Under the pieces are notes generated by a model. It ran no database searches. It was not told where the DNA came from and was given only the letters and a program-made list of their open reading frames with translations. Positions 25,832 through 33,699 of a stretch of 64,000 nucleotides of DNA are shown in pieces. Each line of letters opens with the position of its first letter. Position 1 is the first letter of the stretch. The position numbers and the translations under genes were made by a program. The DNA lies in NCBI RefSeq assembly GCF_030817835.1, contig NZ_JAUSZR010000001.1:868001-932000 (forward strand), given 5' to 3'. The DNA comes from Pseudarthrobacter sp. W1I19 (GTDB lineage Bacteria > Actinomycetota > Actinomycetes > Actinomycetales > Micrococcaceae).

Positions 25832-26812
25832 GTGAACTCGGGCAGGGTTCCGGGACGCCGGCCGGACGCGCAGCGCAGCCGTGGATCGCCCCTGCCTGCA
25901 GCCGCCCGGCCCAGCACCTTCCGGCGGAAGCCGCCTTCAGCTCCCACGACGGGGGTGGATCTCAGCCATTCAATAATTCAGTGGTTTGCCATTATTGCGC
26001 CCTTGACCACTATCGCCACCGCGCTGGCATTTTGGTTTGGCTGGACTATGACGGCTACCCGCACCGCATATTTCGGCATAGATCAAAGCATTCTCGAATA
26101 CTCGACCGTAGACTATCTGTTGCGAAGCGCCGACGCGATTATCGTGCCTGCGATATCCATTCTTCTCATCAGTGTTGTCTGTATTGGAATTCACGCCCTT
26201 ACACTCAATATCATTGGCCGGACCGGCGTACACAGGTACATTCTCTTCGGGGCGTGGGTAGTCCTCTCTGCCGGCGTTCTTGTCACCACGCTTGGCGTGT
26301 GGGTGATGTTTGAGGAACCTCCTTTCGTTACCCCTTTCCTCTTTGAACCGGTTGCCCTGGGCAGTGGCGTTGCGGTCAGCGCCTACGCTTTTTGGGTCCT
26401 TCGGAGGCTGGCCACACCAACCGGCCAAGGGCGCAGATATCTGCCCATGTGGGAGAAACTCGGCTACGTGTGCACCGTGCTGCTGGTGGTACTGGCCCTG
26501 TTCTGGGCCTGCTCGCTCTACGCCGCGGCCCTGGGTACAGGCAGGTCCCGGGAATATGAACGCGAGCTGGCTAAACGCCCCTCCGTGGTTGTTTACAGCG
26601 TCCAATCACTGGCTCTGGCGAGCCCGGTCCGGGAGGACAGGATTCCGGACCCGGACGCAAAGTATCACTTTAAATACACGGGACTGAAGTTTGTCACCAG
26701 GAGCGCCGATAAGTTCTTTCTTCTTCCCGAAGGCTGGCGGCGCGAGAACGGCGTTGCAATCATTCTGGAAGAAAATCCGGAATATCGAGTCGAATTCGTT
26801 CCAGGAGGCTGA
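25832..26812 (+). CDS. Polytopic membrane protein of unknown function
   Basis: 326 residues from a GTG at 25832, with GAGGAG at 25821-25826. After a basic, Pro-rich N-terminus of about 45 residues come five hydrophobic helices between about 47 and 235 (I-I-Q-W-F-A-I-I-A-P-L, I-I-V-P-A-I-S-I-L-L, W-V-V-L-S-A-G-V-L-V, A-V-S-A-Y-A-F-W-V-L and V-L-L-V-V-L-A-L-F-W). The C-terminal 90 residues are probably outside the membrane and contain R-E-Y-E-R-E-L-A-K-R-P and F-L-L-P-E-G-W-R-R. The next gene, a lipoprotein, starts 3 nt after its stop, so the two are coupled. No known family is recognised. Confidence 0.7.
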   Translation: MNSGRVPGRRPDAQRSRGSPLPAAARPSTFRRKPPSAPTTGVDLSHSIIQWFAIIAPLTTIATALAFWFGWTMTATRTAYFGIDQSILEYSTVDYLLRSADAIIVPAISILLISVVCIGIHALTLNIIGRTGVHRYILFGAWVVLSAGVLVTTLGVWVMFEEPPFVTPFLFEPVALGSGVAVSAYAFWVLRRLATPTGQGRRYLPMWEKLGYVCTVLLVVLALFWACSLYAAALGTGRSREYERELAKRPSVVVYSVQSLALASPVREDRIPDPDAKYHFKYTGLKFVTRSADKFFLLPEGWRRENGVAIILEENPEYRVEFVPGG

Positions 26813-26815
26813 GAG

Positions 26816-27469
26816 TTGAGACATTCAGCAATGGAAATGTGCATTGCTTGCCTTCTTGGCGTGGCCGTCCTATCTTCCTGCACAGGCCCGTCCGGAGGCG
26901 CCCGGGATACCAGGACCGAGGACTCGCAGCCGGTAGTTGAGAACCGGGTGCGGATTGGCGAGGACACCTGGATAGTCCAGGCCGCGCAGACCAACCCCGT
27001 GGCTGTTGCCGGCACGGTTGAATCGATAGAAGTCACCAACGGCACTGATTCTGACGTGAGCGTGCCCGACGTCGGCCTAAACAACACGGCGTTCCGCGTC
27101 ATTTTCAACGGCTGCACGGGAATCTTGAAGCCAGGTAAAGCGTGCGTGGTGCGCGGGGAATGGACCACTACCAAAGTGCGGGAGGCGAACCTGGAAGTAT
27201 CCGTGGCCGAACCGGACGCCCAGGAAGGATCAGTGAGGAAGGGAATTTCTGTCCCGCTCCCAGTGGCTGGGGCCGCCACCGGCAATGCAACCTTGCCACC
27301 CACCACAGGGTCCATGTCCGGGCCCGCGCCGTCGCCGTCGACCACCTCTCCGTCGCCGTCACCGTCGCCGACGCCGTCGGCAAGTTCCGGGTCCGCTACG
27401 CCGGCGCCTGTAACGACCACCGTCAGGCCCACGACGGGAAGGCCTGCCCTCGGGGCACCCTCCAGGTAA
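26816..27469 (+). CDS. Lipoprotein with Ser/Pro-rich tail
   Basis: 217 residues from the TTG at 26816, which follows the previous stop by 3 nt and lies shortly after AGGAGG. A hydrophobic helix leads to the lipobox V-L-S-S-C (about Cys22). A beta-sandwich-like domain (about 45-150) has V-E-V-T-N-type strands and a single Cys pair, then comes a 60-residue Ser/Pro/Thr tail, as in cell-wall spacers. Coupling to the membrane protein suggests a surface complex. Function is unknown. Confidence 0.68.
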   Translation: MRHSAMEMCIACLLGVAVLSSCTGPSGGARDTRTEDSQPVVENRVRIGEDTWIVQAAQTNPVAVAGTVESIEVTNGTDSDVSVPDVGLNNTAFRVIFNGCTGILKPGKACVVRGEWTTTKVREANLEVSVAEPDAQEGSVRKGISVPLPVAGAATGNATLPPTTGSMSGPAPSPSTTSPSPSPSPTPSASSGSATPAPVTTTVRPTTGRPALGAPSR

Positions 27470-27522
27470 CTTGCTCCAACCCTGAGGTAAAGCTGCTTTC
27501 CCCCTATGACACCTTTTTTGAC

Positions 27523-27551
27523 CGATAGGAGAGAGTGCACTCTCCCTATCG
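27523..27551. promoter_or_regulatory. 29-bp near-perfect palindrome upstream of the SARP-type regulator
   Basis: CGATAGG, one unpaired A, GAGAGTG, then CACTCTC and CCTATCG. It lies 54 nt after the lipoprotein stop and about 100 nt before the regulator start. No T-tract follows, so an operator is as likely as a terminator. Confidence 0.55.
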
Positions 27552-27647
27552 AAGAAGGGGGTAGCAGCTTATTGACACCACTGTTCGTACTGAGGATGCT
27601 CATTCATACCTGCCTCATCCTTTTGACAAATCGGAAATCAGGTTTCC

Positions 27648-28439
27648 ATGGGCACCGTGGGCTGTGGGGAACTAAAACTGGACTTACTTCGGTCCTGGCG
27701 GCTTCGCCGGGACGATGAAATTCTCCATGTTGCAACACGCCAGCAACGGCTGATCGCTGCCTTGGCCGTGCATGGACCAGGCATGCGGGGGTATCTGAGC
27801 GGCCTGTTGTGGCCGGAGTACCCTGACGCCAGGGCACTGGAAAGCCTGCGCGTTACGGTGCACCTGATTTCCCGCCAGGTGCCCGGGCTGCTGGTTAACG
27901 GCGGAGCCATGCTGTCACTGGACGAGCGGGTGGACGTTGATGTGCAGCGCATCAGGTCCCAGATCCAGGCTCTGCAGGAAGACCGGCACAGGGGGAACGG
28001 CGCCTCCTTCTTGCATGAGCTGCGCGACGCCGAACTCCTCCCCGGCTGGTACGAGGACTGGGTGGTCTTCGCACAGAACCGCCTGACGGAGGAGCGTTTC
28101 CAGGCCCTCGCCCTGTTGGCGCGGAAATCCCTCGCAGCGGGTGACTGTGAAACGGCAGCGGAAGCTGCACACGCCACACTGGAAATTGAGCCCCTCTATG
28201 AGCGTGCTGTTTCCTGGCTCGTTGCGGCCGAACTGCAGCGTGAAAATCCCGGCGCAGCGCTGCGGGCCTACGAGCGGTACCGCGAGCAGCTGGAGCAGGA
28301 CATGGGTCTCCTGCCATCCGGATCCCTCACCGCCCTCGTGGCCGACCTCCTTGACCGCCAGGCCCATCCGGTGGCAGGCCGCCTGATTGCAGCCGCCGGT
28401 TCCCTGTTGGGCGGGCGGGCGGCGCTCAACCCCACCTAG
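27648..28439 (+). CDS. SARP/BTAD-family transcriptional regulator
   Basis: 263 residues. The first 90 form an OmpR-like winged helix (R-Q-Q-R-L-I-A-A-L-A-V-H and L-W-P-E-Y-P-D-A-R-A-L-E-S-L-R). Residues about 95-245 are a bacterial transcriptional activator domain with TPR-like helices: L-L-P-G-W-Y-E-D-W-V, A-L-L-A-R-K-S-L-A-A-G-D and A-L-R-A-Y-E-R-Y-R-E-Q-L. There is no STAND ATPase extension, so it is a short SARP. It precedes the hydrolase, subtilisin and I9-like genes on the same strand and may activate them. The ribosome site is weak. Confidence 0.82.
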   Translation: MGTVGCGELKLDLLRSWRLRRDDEILHVATRQQRLIAALAVHGPGMRGYLSGLLWPEYPDARALESLRVTVHLISRQVPGLLVNGGAMLSLDERVDVDVQRIRSQIQALQEDRHRGNGASFLHELRDAELLPGWYEDWVVFAQNRLTEERFQALALLARKSLAAGDCETAAEAAHATLEIEPLYERAVSWLVAAELQRENPGAALRAYERYREQLEQDMGLLPSGSLTALVADLLDRQAHPVAGRLIAAAGSLLGGRAALNPT

Positions 28440-28481
28440 GCGGTAACGCAGCCGTAACGGCTCCCGTGCTGCACTCTCTCC

Positions 28482-30065
28482 ATGGGAAACACCCTTCACG
28501 ACGGCCGGCTCCCGGTGATCTACGTCCGCGGGTTTGCGGGCACCGGCTCCGCGGTCAACAGTGCTGTTGACGACCCCTTTTACGGATTCAGCCAAGGCTC
28601 GGTCCATGTCCGTGCCGATGGCGGCGGACGGGCAAAATTCCACCAGTTCGAGTCGCCCATGCTGCGCCTGGTGGCAGACCACCACTACGAGGTGCCGGTC
28701 CACGGGGACCAGTGGGCATTCCTTAACAGCGCGGACGCCAAGTCCGTGAATCCGGCCTCGATCTGGATCCACCGCTTCTACGACGACTCGGCGGATACGT
28801 TCGATGAGGACCCTGAAGGCTTTAGCTTCGAGGACGCGGCAAAGGACCTGTTCAGCATGATCAAGCTTGTGCTGGAGAAAACCGGTGCCCCCAAGGTCTT
28901 CCTGGTGGCGCACTCCATGGGAGGACTCATCTGCCGCTCACTCCTGCAGCGTGTCATCCCCGAAAGCCTGGTCGGCGACGACGGGGGGATCGACCCTGCG
29001 GCCGGTGCCAGGTACGTCGCCAGGGTGTTCACGTATGCAACCCCACACGGCGGAATCCGGTTCGCCGTCGGCCTGGGCCTGTTCGAGAAACTCCGGGACG
29101 CCACACGCTTCCAAGGGGCAGACATCTTCGGACCCGACCGCATGTATGAATACCTCACACCACCCGCGCTCCGGCGGATCCGGACCCGCGAGAGCTTCCG
29201 GGCCACCGAGATGCCCGATGATGGGTTCCCCGTGGATGAACTCTTCTGCCTGGTGGGCTCCAACCCGGAGGACTACGACGTGGCCCTGGGCCTGTCCTCC
29301 AAAGCGGTGGGTGCCCGCAGCGACGGACTGGTCCAGATCGACAACGCCGCCGTCAAAGGCGCGGTGGTGGCGGTGGTGCACCGCAGCCACAGCGGACGCT
29401 ACGGCATCGTCAACTCGGAAGAGGGCTACCAGAACCTCCAGCGCTTCCTTTTCGGCGACCTCAAAGTTGAGGTGGAACTGGTTGGCTTCACCGTGGGCAG
29501 GGCCGACCCGCCGGAAGTCGAGTACCAACTCGACGTGGGCCTGGCCATCCGGGGGCTGCCCGTCCTGGTCCATGAACAAAGTGCTGCCCACTTCTGCCCG
29601 ATCCAGATCGAGCACTGGAAAGAAGGGGACCCCATCGACTCACCGGTCCCGCTTTTGACTACGTTCCTTTCGTCCACGGCCCCGCGGCCCCGCGTGGACG
29701 GAAGGGAAGTGCCCCGCCTGCGGCAGGCACTCAAGCTGACGCTGATGTCCATCATCGAAAAGGACGGGCATTTCTTCTTTGCCGACCACCTGGAGCAGAC
29801 CGAGGACTGGCAGGACACACTGCTGGTGGAAATCGAACCGCCTTCTGAGGGCCGGCCCTTGCCCAAGGCCTGGGCAGCGTGGAACAGCACCATTCCTGGC
29901 GCCCTGCGCAACTGGGACGCGGGCGATGAGGACCAGCTGAAGGACACCGACCCCACTCTGAACCGCTGGCAGGGATTCATTCCCGTTCCCGCCATGTCCA
30001 GGAGCCTCCTCGGACAAAAAGCCGGCCTCCGCCTGACGGTGACCCCCAGGACACTGGCCCTCTAA
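28482..30065 (+). CDS. Alpha/beta hydrolase, PGAP1/lipase-like
   Basis: 527 residues with no signal peptide. P-V-I-Y-V-R-G-F-A-G near the start is the lipase oxyanion strand. The nucleophile elbow is A-H-S-M-G-G with Ser145, and Y-A-T-P-H-G-G follows, as in PGAP1/GPI-inositol-deacylase-like hydrolases. An Asp within R-S-D-G-L-V-Q and a His within V-V-H-R-S-H-S-G-R-Y (about residues 285-310) could complete the triad. The last 200 residues form a beta-rich extension of unknown role. It probably acts on lipids or esters in the cytoplasm unless released by lysis. It lies between the regulator and the subtilisin. Confidence 0.75.
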   Translation: MGNTLHDGRLPVIYVRGFAGTGSAVNSAVDDPFYGFSQGSVHVRADGGGRAKFHQFESPMLRLVADHHYEVPVHGDQWAFLNSADAKSVNPASIWIHRFYDDSADTFDEDPEGFSFEDAAKDLFSMIKLVLEKTGAPKVFLVAHSMGGLICRSLLQRVIPESLVGDDGGIDPAAGARYVARVFTYATPHGGIRFAVGLGLFEKLRDATRFQGADIFGPDRMYEYLTPPALRRIRTRESFRATEMPDDGFPVDELFCLVGSNPEDYDVALGLSSKAVGARSDGLVQIDNAAVKGAVVAVVHRSHSGRYGIVNSEEGYQNLQRFLFGDLKVEVELVGFTVGRADPPEVEYQLDVGLAIRGLPVLVHEQSAAHFCPIQIEHWKEGDPIDSPVPLLTTFLSSTAPRPRVDGREVPRLRQALKLTLMSIIEKDGHFFFADHLEQTEDWQDTLLVEIEPPSEGRPLPKAWAAWNSTIPGALRNWDAGDEDQLKDTDPTLNRWQGFIPVPAMSRSLLGQKAGLRLTVTPRTLAL

Positions 30066-30102
30066 AACCATTCACCATCCCCCCGCTCAAAGGAGACCTG
30101 AA

Positions 30103-31431
30103 ATGATTGACCCCAATTCCTTCCCAGCGTCCGAGAACGCGTCCGGGTCCGTCCCGGAGGCGGACTATTCCGGGGCCGAGACCACCGGCCGGTTCATCGT
30201 GGTGTTTGCCCGGGAAGAGGGCAGCCCGTCCTCGGTGCTGGAATCGGCAGGACTATCCAACGTGGCGGACTCGCGTGACTTCAAGGACCGCGAAGTGGAC
30301 GTCTCCGAAACCAGCGGCGCAGACGCCACGTTCTTCAGTTCCCTGGGCATCGCGGTGGTTTCGGCGGCGCCGGAGCAGATCGGCGCGCTGCAGACCACCG
30401 AAGCGGTCCAGGGTCCGGTGTTGTCCGTATCGCCGGAACTGATCCACCACGTCCTCCCGGCAGCCCCCACTGAATATGTGAGGGGTTACCGCGACGCTGT
30501 CCTGGACCTGGATACCCGCCTTAATGGCGGAAACGGTCAGGGCGCGGCGGTGGCGGCACCCCCAACGGTGCCCATCTTCCAGGACACCGCCCAGTTCACG
30601 TGGGGACTGCAGGCGGTCCAGGCCCACTCATCCCAGTATTCGGGGCGCGGGGTCAAGGTGGGCGTCCTGGACACCGGCTTCGACTCAACCCACCCGGACT
30701 TCGCCGGACGGAACATCACCGTGCGCTCCTTCATCCAAGGGGAATCCGCCACGGACGGCCACGGGCACGGCACGCACTGCATCGGCACATCCTGCGGCTC
30801 CAAGTCCCCGTCCACGGGGCCACGCTACGGCGTGGCCTACGAGGCGGAAATCTTCGCCGGCAAGGTGCTCAGCAACGCCGGTTCAGGCAGCGACGCCGGG
30901 ATCCTCGCCGGCATCGACTGGGCGGTGACCAGCGGCTGCGCCATTATCTCCATGTCCCTGGGAGCCGACGTGCCGCAGGTCCACCCGCCCTATGTGGCTG
31001 CGGGCGAGCGCGCCCTGGACGCCGGGACGCTGATCATCGCCGCCGCCGGAAACAACGCCAAGCGGCTCCAGGGCAACACCGGGTTCGTGGGCACCCCGGC
31101 CAACAGCCCCTTCATCATGGCTGTGGGCGCTTTGGACCATCAGCTAGACGTTGCCTTCTTCTCCGCACGCAGCCTGCCGGTGCGGGGCGGGCAGGTTGAC
31201 ATTGCCGGCCCCGGCTGGCAGGTCTACTCGTCCTGGCCCATGCCCGCCCGGTACCGGAGCATCAGCGGCACCAGCATGGCAACCCCCCACGCCGCGGGAG
31301 TTGCCGCCCTCTGGGCACAGGCCACCGGCTTCCGCGGACGGGAACTCTGGTCCTCGCTGGTCCAGGAAAGCGACCGGCTGATTGCACCGTCCGTGGACGT
31401 TGGCTCCGGCATTGTCATCGCCCCGCTGTGA
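30103..31431 (+). CDS. S8 subtilisin-family peptidase without signal peptide
   Basis: 442 residues, with AAAGGAGA before the ATG. Residues about 28-110 resemble an I9 propeptide (G-R-F-I-V-V-F-A-R-E-E). The catalytic domain has Asp190 (L-D-T-G-F-D), His222 (H-G-T-H-C), oxyanion Asn317 (A-A-G-N-N) and Ser391 (G-T-S-M-A-T-P-H), a complete set. No Sec or Tat leader or membrane anchor is seen, unusual for a subtilisin with a propeptide; it may act inside the cell or use another exit route. A separate I9-like protein follows 26 nt downstream. Confidence 0.9.
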   Translation: MIDPNSFPASENASGSVPEADYSGAETTGRFIVVFAREEGSPSSVLESAGLSNVADSRDFKDREVDVSETSGADATFFSSLGIAVVSAAPEQIGALQTTEAVQGPVLSVSPELIHHVLPAAPTEYVRGYRDAVLDLDTRLNGGNGQGAAVAAPPTVPIFQDTAQFTWGLQAVQAHSSQYSGRGVKVGVLDTGFDSTHPDFAGRNITVRSFIQGESATDGHGHGTHCIGTSCGSKSPSTGPRYGVAYEAEIFAGKVLSNAGSGSDAGILAGIDWAVTSGCAIISMSLGADVPQVHPPYVAAGERALDAGTLIIAAAGNNAKRLQGNTGFVGTPANSPFIMAVGALDHQLDVAFFSARSLPVRGGQVDIAGPGWQVYSSWPMPARYRSISGTSMATPHAAGVAALWAQATGFRGRELWSSLVQESDRLIAPSVDVGSGIVIAPL

Positions 31432-31457
31432 GGACCGCGATGGGGATAATCTGAAGC

Positions 31458-31688
31458 ATGGTCAACATCAACATCACGGTGGACCCGGAGCATGTGTCCG
31501 CCATCGCCGATGTCGCGGACGCCCTGCGCGCCCGCGGAATGCAGGTGGAGCAGGTGCTGCAGATGGGCTTCATCACCGGGTCCGCCTCGGATGACCGCCT
31601 GCCGGCCCTGAAGTCCGTGCACGGCGTGCAGTCCGTGGACGAGGACCTGGGATACCGGCTCCCGCCCCCGGAGGCAGACATCCAGTAG
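31458..31688 (+). CDS. Stand-alone I9-like subtilisin inhibitor/propeptide
   Basis: 76 residues: M-V-N-I-N-I-T-V-D, V-A-D-A-L-R-A-R-G-M-Q-V, a G-F-I-T-G-S turn, L-K-S-V-H-G-V-Q-S-V and a flexible Pro-rich end. This beta-alpha-beta-beta-alpha-beta order with a G-V-x-S-V strand is that of subtilisin propeptides and proteinase-A inhibitors. As a separate gene right after the S8 peptidase, it may block or help fold the enzyme in trans. The assignment is by pattern and position. Confidence 0.6.
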   Translation: MVNINITVDPEHVSAIADVADALRARGMQVEQVLQMGFITGSASDDRLPALKSVHGVQSVDEDLGYRLPPPEADIQ

Positions 31689-31711
31689 GCGAAGGGCCTA
31701 GCCCCGGATGC

Positions 31712-33571
31712 TCACCACTGGATGTCCGACGGATCCTCCAGCGGCCGCCGGTCACCCACCGACTCCGGGACCATGAGCGTGTCAGCCTGCCGCAGTGTGT
31801 CCGCGAACTGCAGGCTGGTGCGTTCCTCGATTTCGGTCACGGCAACCTGGAAAACCCGGAATTCGTCGAGTTCGAGCGCTTCCACCTGGTTGAGGTTCTG
31901 GGTCAGGAGGAAGGCCCTGCTCTTGAGCTGTCCCTGCTCCATAAACGCGATGATCTTCCAGTACTCGCGCGGCAGGCGGGTGCCCCGGTAAGCGCGATCA
32001 TCATCCTGGAATACCGGGCCGCCGAACACACTGACTTTGAGGTCGTCGACGTCGACGTCCGCGAACACCGCGTCCTCGATCTTTCCCCAGACCCCGTTCT
32101 TGCTGCTTTGGTTGAAATCGTCCGTCTGCGGGGTGATGTTGGTGAAGTAGAACGAGTCCTTGTTGGCCCGGCCGGCCTCGTCGATCTCTCCCCAGACCAG
32201 ATCGGCGCGGCGGGCCAGGTGGCCACGGTCCAGCCGGTTGCCGCGGTACAGCTCGTCACCGGTCTGGACGTCCGCCGGGATGCGGGGGTCCTTGATGAAA
32301 TCGATGCCGGTCCGGCTGAGCTTTATCAAGCCCGCGCCGTCGATGTTCCACGCCACCCAGCGGGCAAACCGCCGGGACTTACTCATCGAGAGTGAAAAGT
32401 GGGTGTAAGGGATGACGTCCGAGCCCGCGAGGCGGACAGCATCACTGTCCAGGTGGGCGGCAAGGGTGGGCAGGCCGATGTGGGGGCCGAGGAAATCGCT
32501 GCCGAACCCTTCGGGAATATCCTCGCCGGCTTCAGGAGCTGCCGGCGGACGGAGGGTGATCTCCAGCTTTTCGAACACGGATTGGGGCAGGCAGGCCAGG
32601 GCGTGCTCGTCAGGGCTGTCGCCCGATTCCCCGCCGAAATGCAGGCCGGCAAGAACGGTGGTGAGCTCGCCGGCGGGGGTCTTGAAAATCCAGACGGACC
32701 CGGAGTCTCCGCCGCGGCTGATTTCCCCGTCCACCGGGGGATTGTCCGGGTCCGGGCCGATTTCGAAGCCGCCGATGGCGTGGGTCCCCGCGGACCCGTA
32801 ACTAAGTTTTGCGATCACATCCACCCGGCGCACCTTCCCATGGGTCACGCCCGTGGTGCGGCCGCTTTTGACCACCTTGTCCCCGATCTCGGGTTCGCCG
32901 AGCTGGTCCGGGGTCACGTCCAAAGACTGGATCGCCGTAGTGAATCCGCGGTCCTCGATGGTTGCCACAGCGCAGTCTCCCGCGACGCCCAGGTGGGAGC
33001 GCACCAGCTTGCCCAGCCCGTTCGCGTCCACCCGGTTGTCGTCGTGCGGGCCCGGCTGGACCACCGCGTCACCCAGGGCGCCGGAATCGCCGTGCAGCAC
33101 ATGCCAGTTGCTGAGGATCATCGGGGTCCCCTCGTGCCTGTCGTACACGATGCAGCCGATGGTGCCGGCGCTGGACCGGATGTGGCCCACACTGACCCCC
33201 GGCCTGATGGGATCGAGCCGGACTTTGGTGGCCGGTGGCTCCACCTCGGCTACTGCCCGGAACGAGGGACGGTAGGTCCGCTCAATAACATCGGTGGGCA
33301 CGGCAACCCCGTCCACCACGATCGCTTCCGGTATGGGGGTGGTGTTGAGGCCGTCCAGTGCTTCCGGCGCCGCCTTCTCACCCACCGTGAACTGGAGGGC
33401 AATCTCGCCTGTGGGCTTGCCATCAACCACTTTGTGGCCCACACCGATCGAAGTGATGTTGGGGTCCTCGAGGTAGGCGGCGCCTCTGGTCCTGATGAAC
33501 TGCCGCAGCGAGGCCAGCAACTCCTCGTGATCGGACGTTGCTTCCGGGACGGGGTGGTCGGTGGTGTTCAT
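31712..33571 (-). CDS. Trypsin-like peptidase fused to a NUC1 (DNA/RNA non-specific) endonuclease
   Basis: 619 residues from the ATG at 33571 (M-N-T-T-D-H); the frame upstream to 33691 runs through the hairpin repeat and is not coding. Residues about 125-335 form a chymotrypsin-fold peptidase with His157 (S-N-W-H-V-L), Asp199 (G-D-C-A-V-A) and Ser290 (G-G-D-S-G-S). Residues about 390-600 form a Serratia-type nuclease with the D-R-G-H motif (His451) and the N-I-T-P-Q...N...W...E metal-site segment (about 478-499). No export signal is present. The first 120 residues contain a beta-rich region (S-I-G-V-G-H-K-V-V-D-G) seen in bacterial cytosolic trypsins. One protein could thus cut both proteins and nucleic acid. 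Confidence 0.88.
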   Translation of the reverse strand: MNTTDHPVPEATSDHEELLASLRQFIRTRGAAYLEDPNITSIGVGHKVVDGKPTGEIALQFTVGEKAAPEALDGLNTTPIPEAIVVDGVAVPTDVIERTYRPSFRAVAEVEPPATKVRLDPIRPGVSVGHIRSSAGTIGCIVYDRHEGTPMILSNWHVLHGDSGALGDAVVQPGPHDDNRVDANGLGKLVRSHLGVAGDCAVATIEDRGFTTAIQSLDVTPDQLGEPEIGDKVVKSGRTTGVTHGKVRRVDVIAKLSYGSAGTHAIGGFEIGPDPDNPPVDGEISRGGDSGSVWIFKTPAGELTTVLAGLHFGGESGDSPDEHALACLPQSVFEKLEITLRPPAAPEAGEDIPEGFGSDFLGPHIGLPTLAAHLDSDAVRLAGSDVIPYTHFSLSMSKSRRFARWVAWNIDGAGLIKLSRTGIDFIKDPRIPADVQTGDELYRGNRLDRGHLARRADLVWGEIDEAGRANKDSFYFTNITPQTDDFNQSSKNGVWGKIEDAVFADVDVDDLKVSVFGGPVFQDDDRAYRGTRLPREYWKIIAFMEQGQLKSRAFLLTQNLNQVEALELDEFRVFQVAVTEIEERTSLQFADTLRQADTLMVPESVGDRRPLEDPSDIQW

Positions 33572-33643
33572 GCCGTGTCCATTTCCTGGTGGTGCTTTTA
33601 CTGCCAGCCGCGGCGGGCTGTCCCGGGGTGCGTCGGAGGTGAC

Positions 33644-33674
33644 GTACGACGGCGGCCGCGCGCCGCCGTCGTAC
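33644..33674. repeat. Hairpin repeat, family copy 2
   Basis: GTACGACGGCGGC (33644-33656), loop CGCGC and GCCGCCGTCGTAC (33662-33674), perfectly paired. It lies between the matrixin stop and the trypsin-NUC1 start. Confidence 0.88.
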
Positions 33675-33699
33675 CTTACGGTTCCTGCCACCCGCCTGC

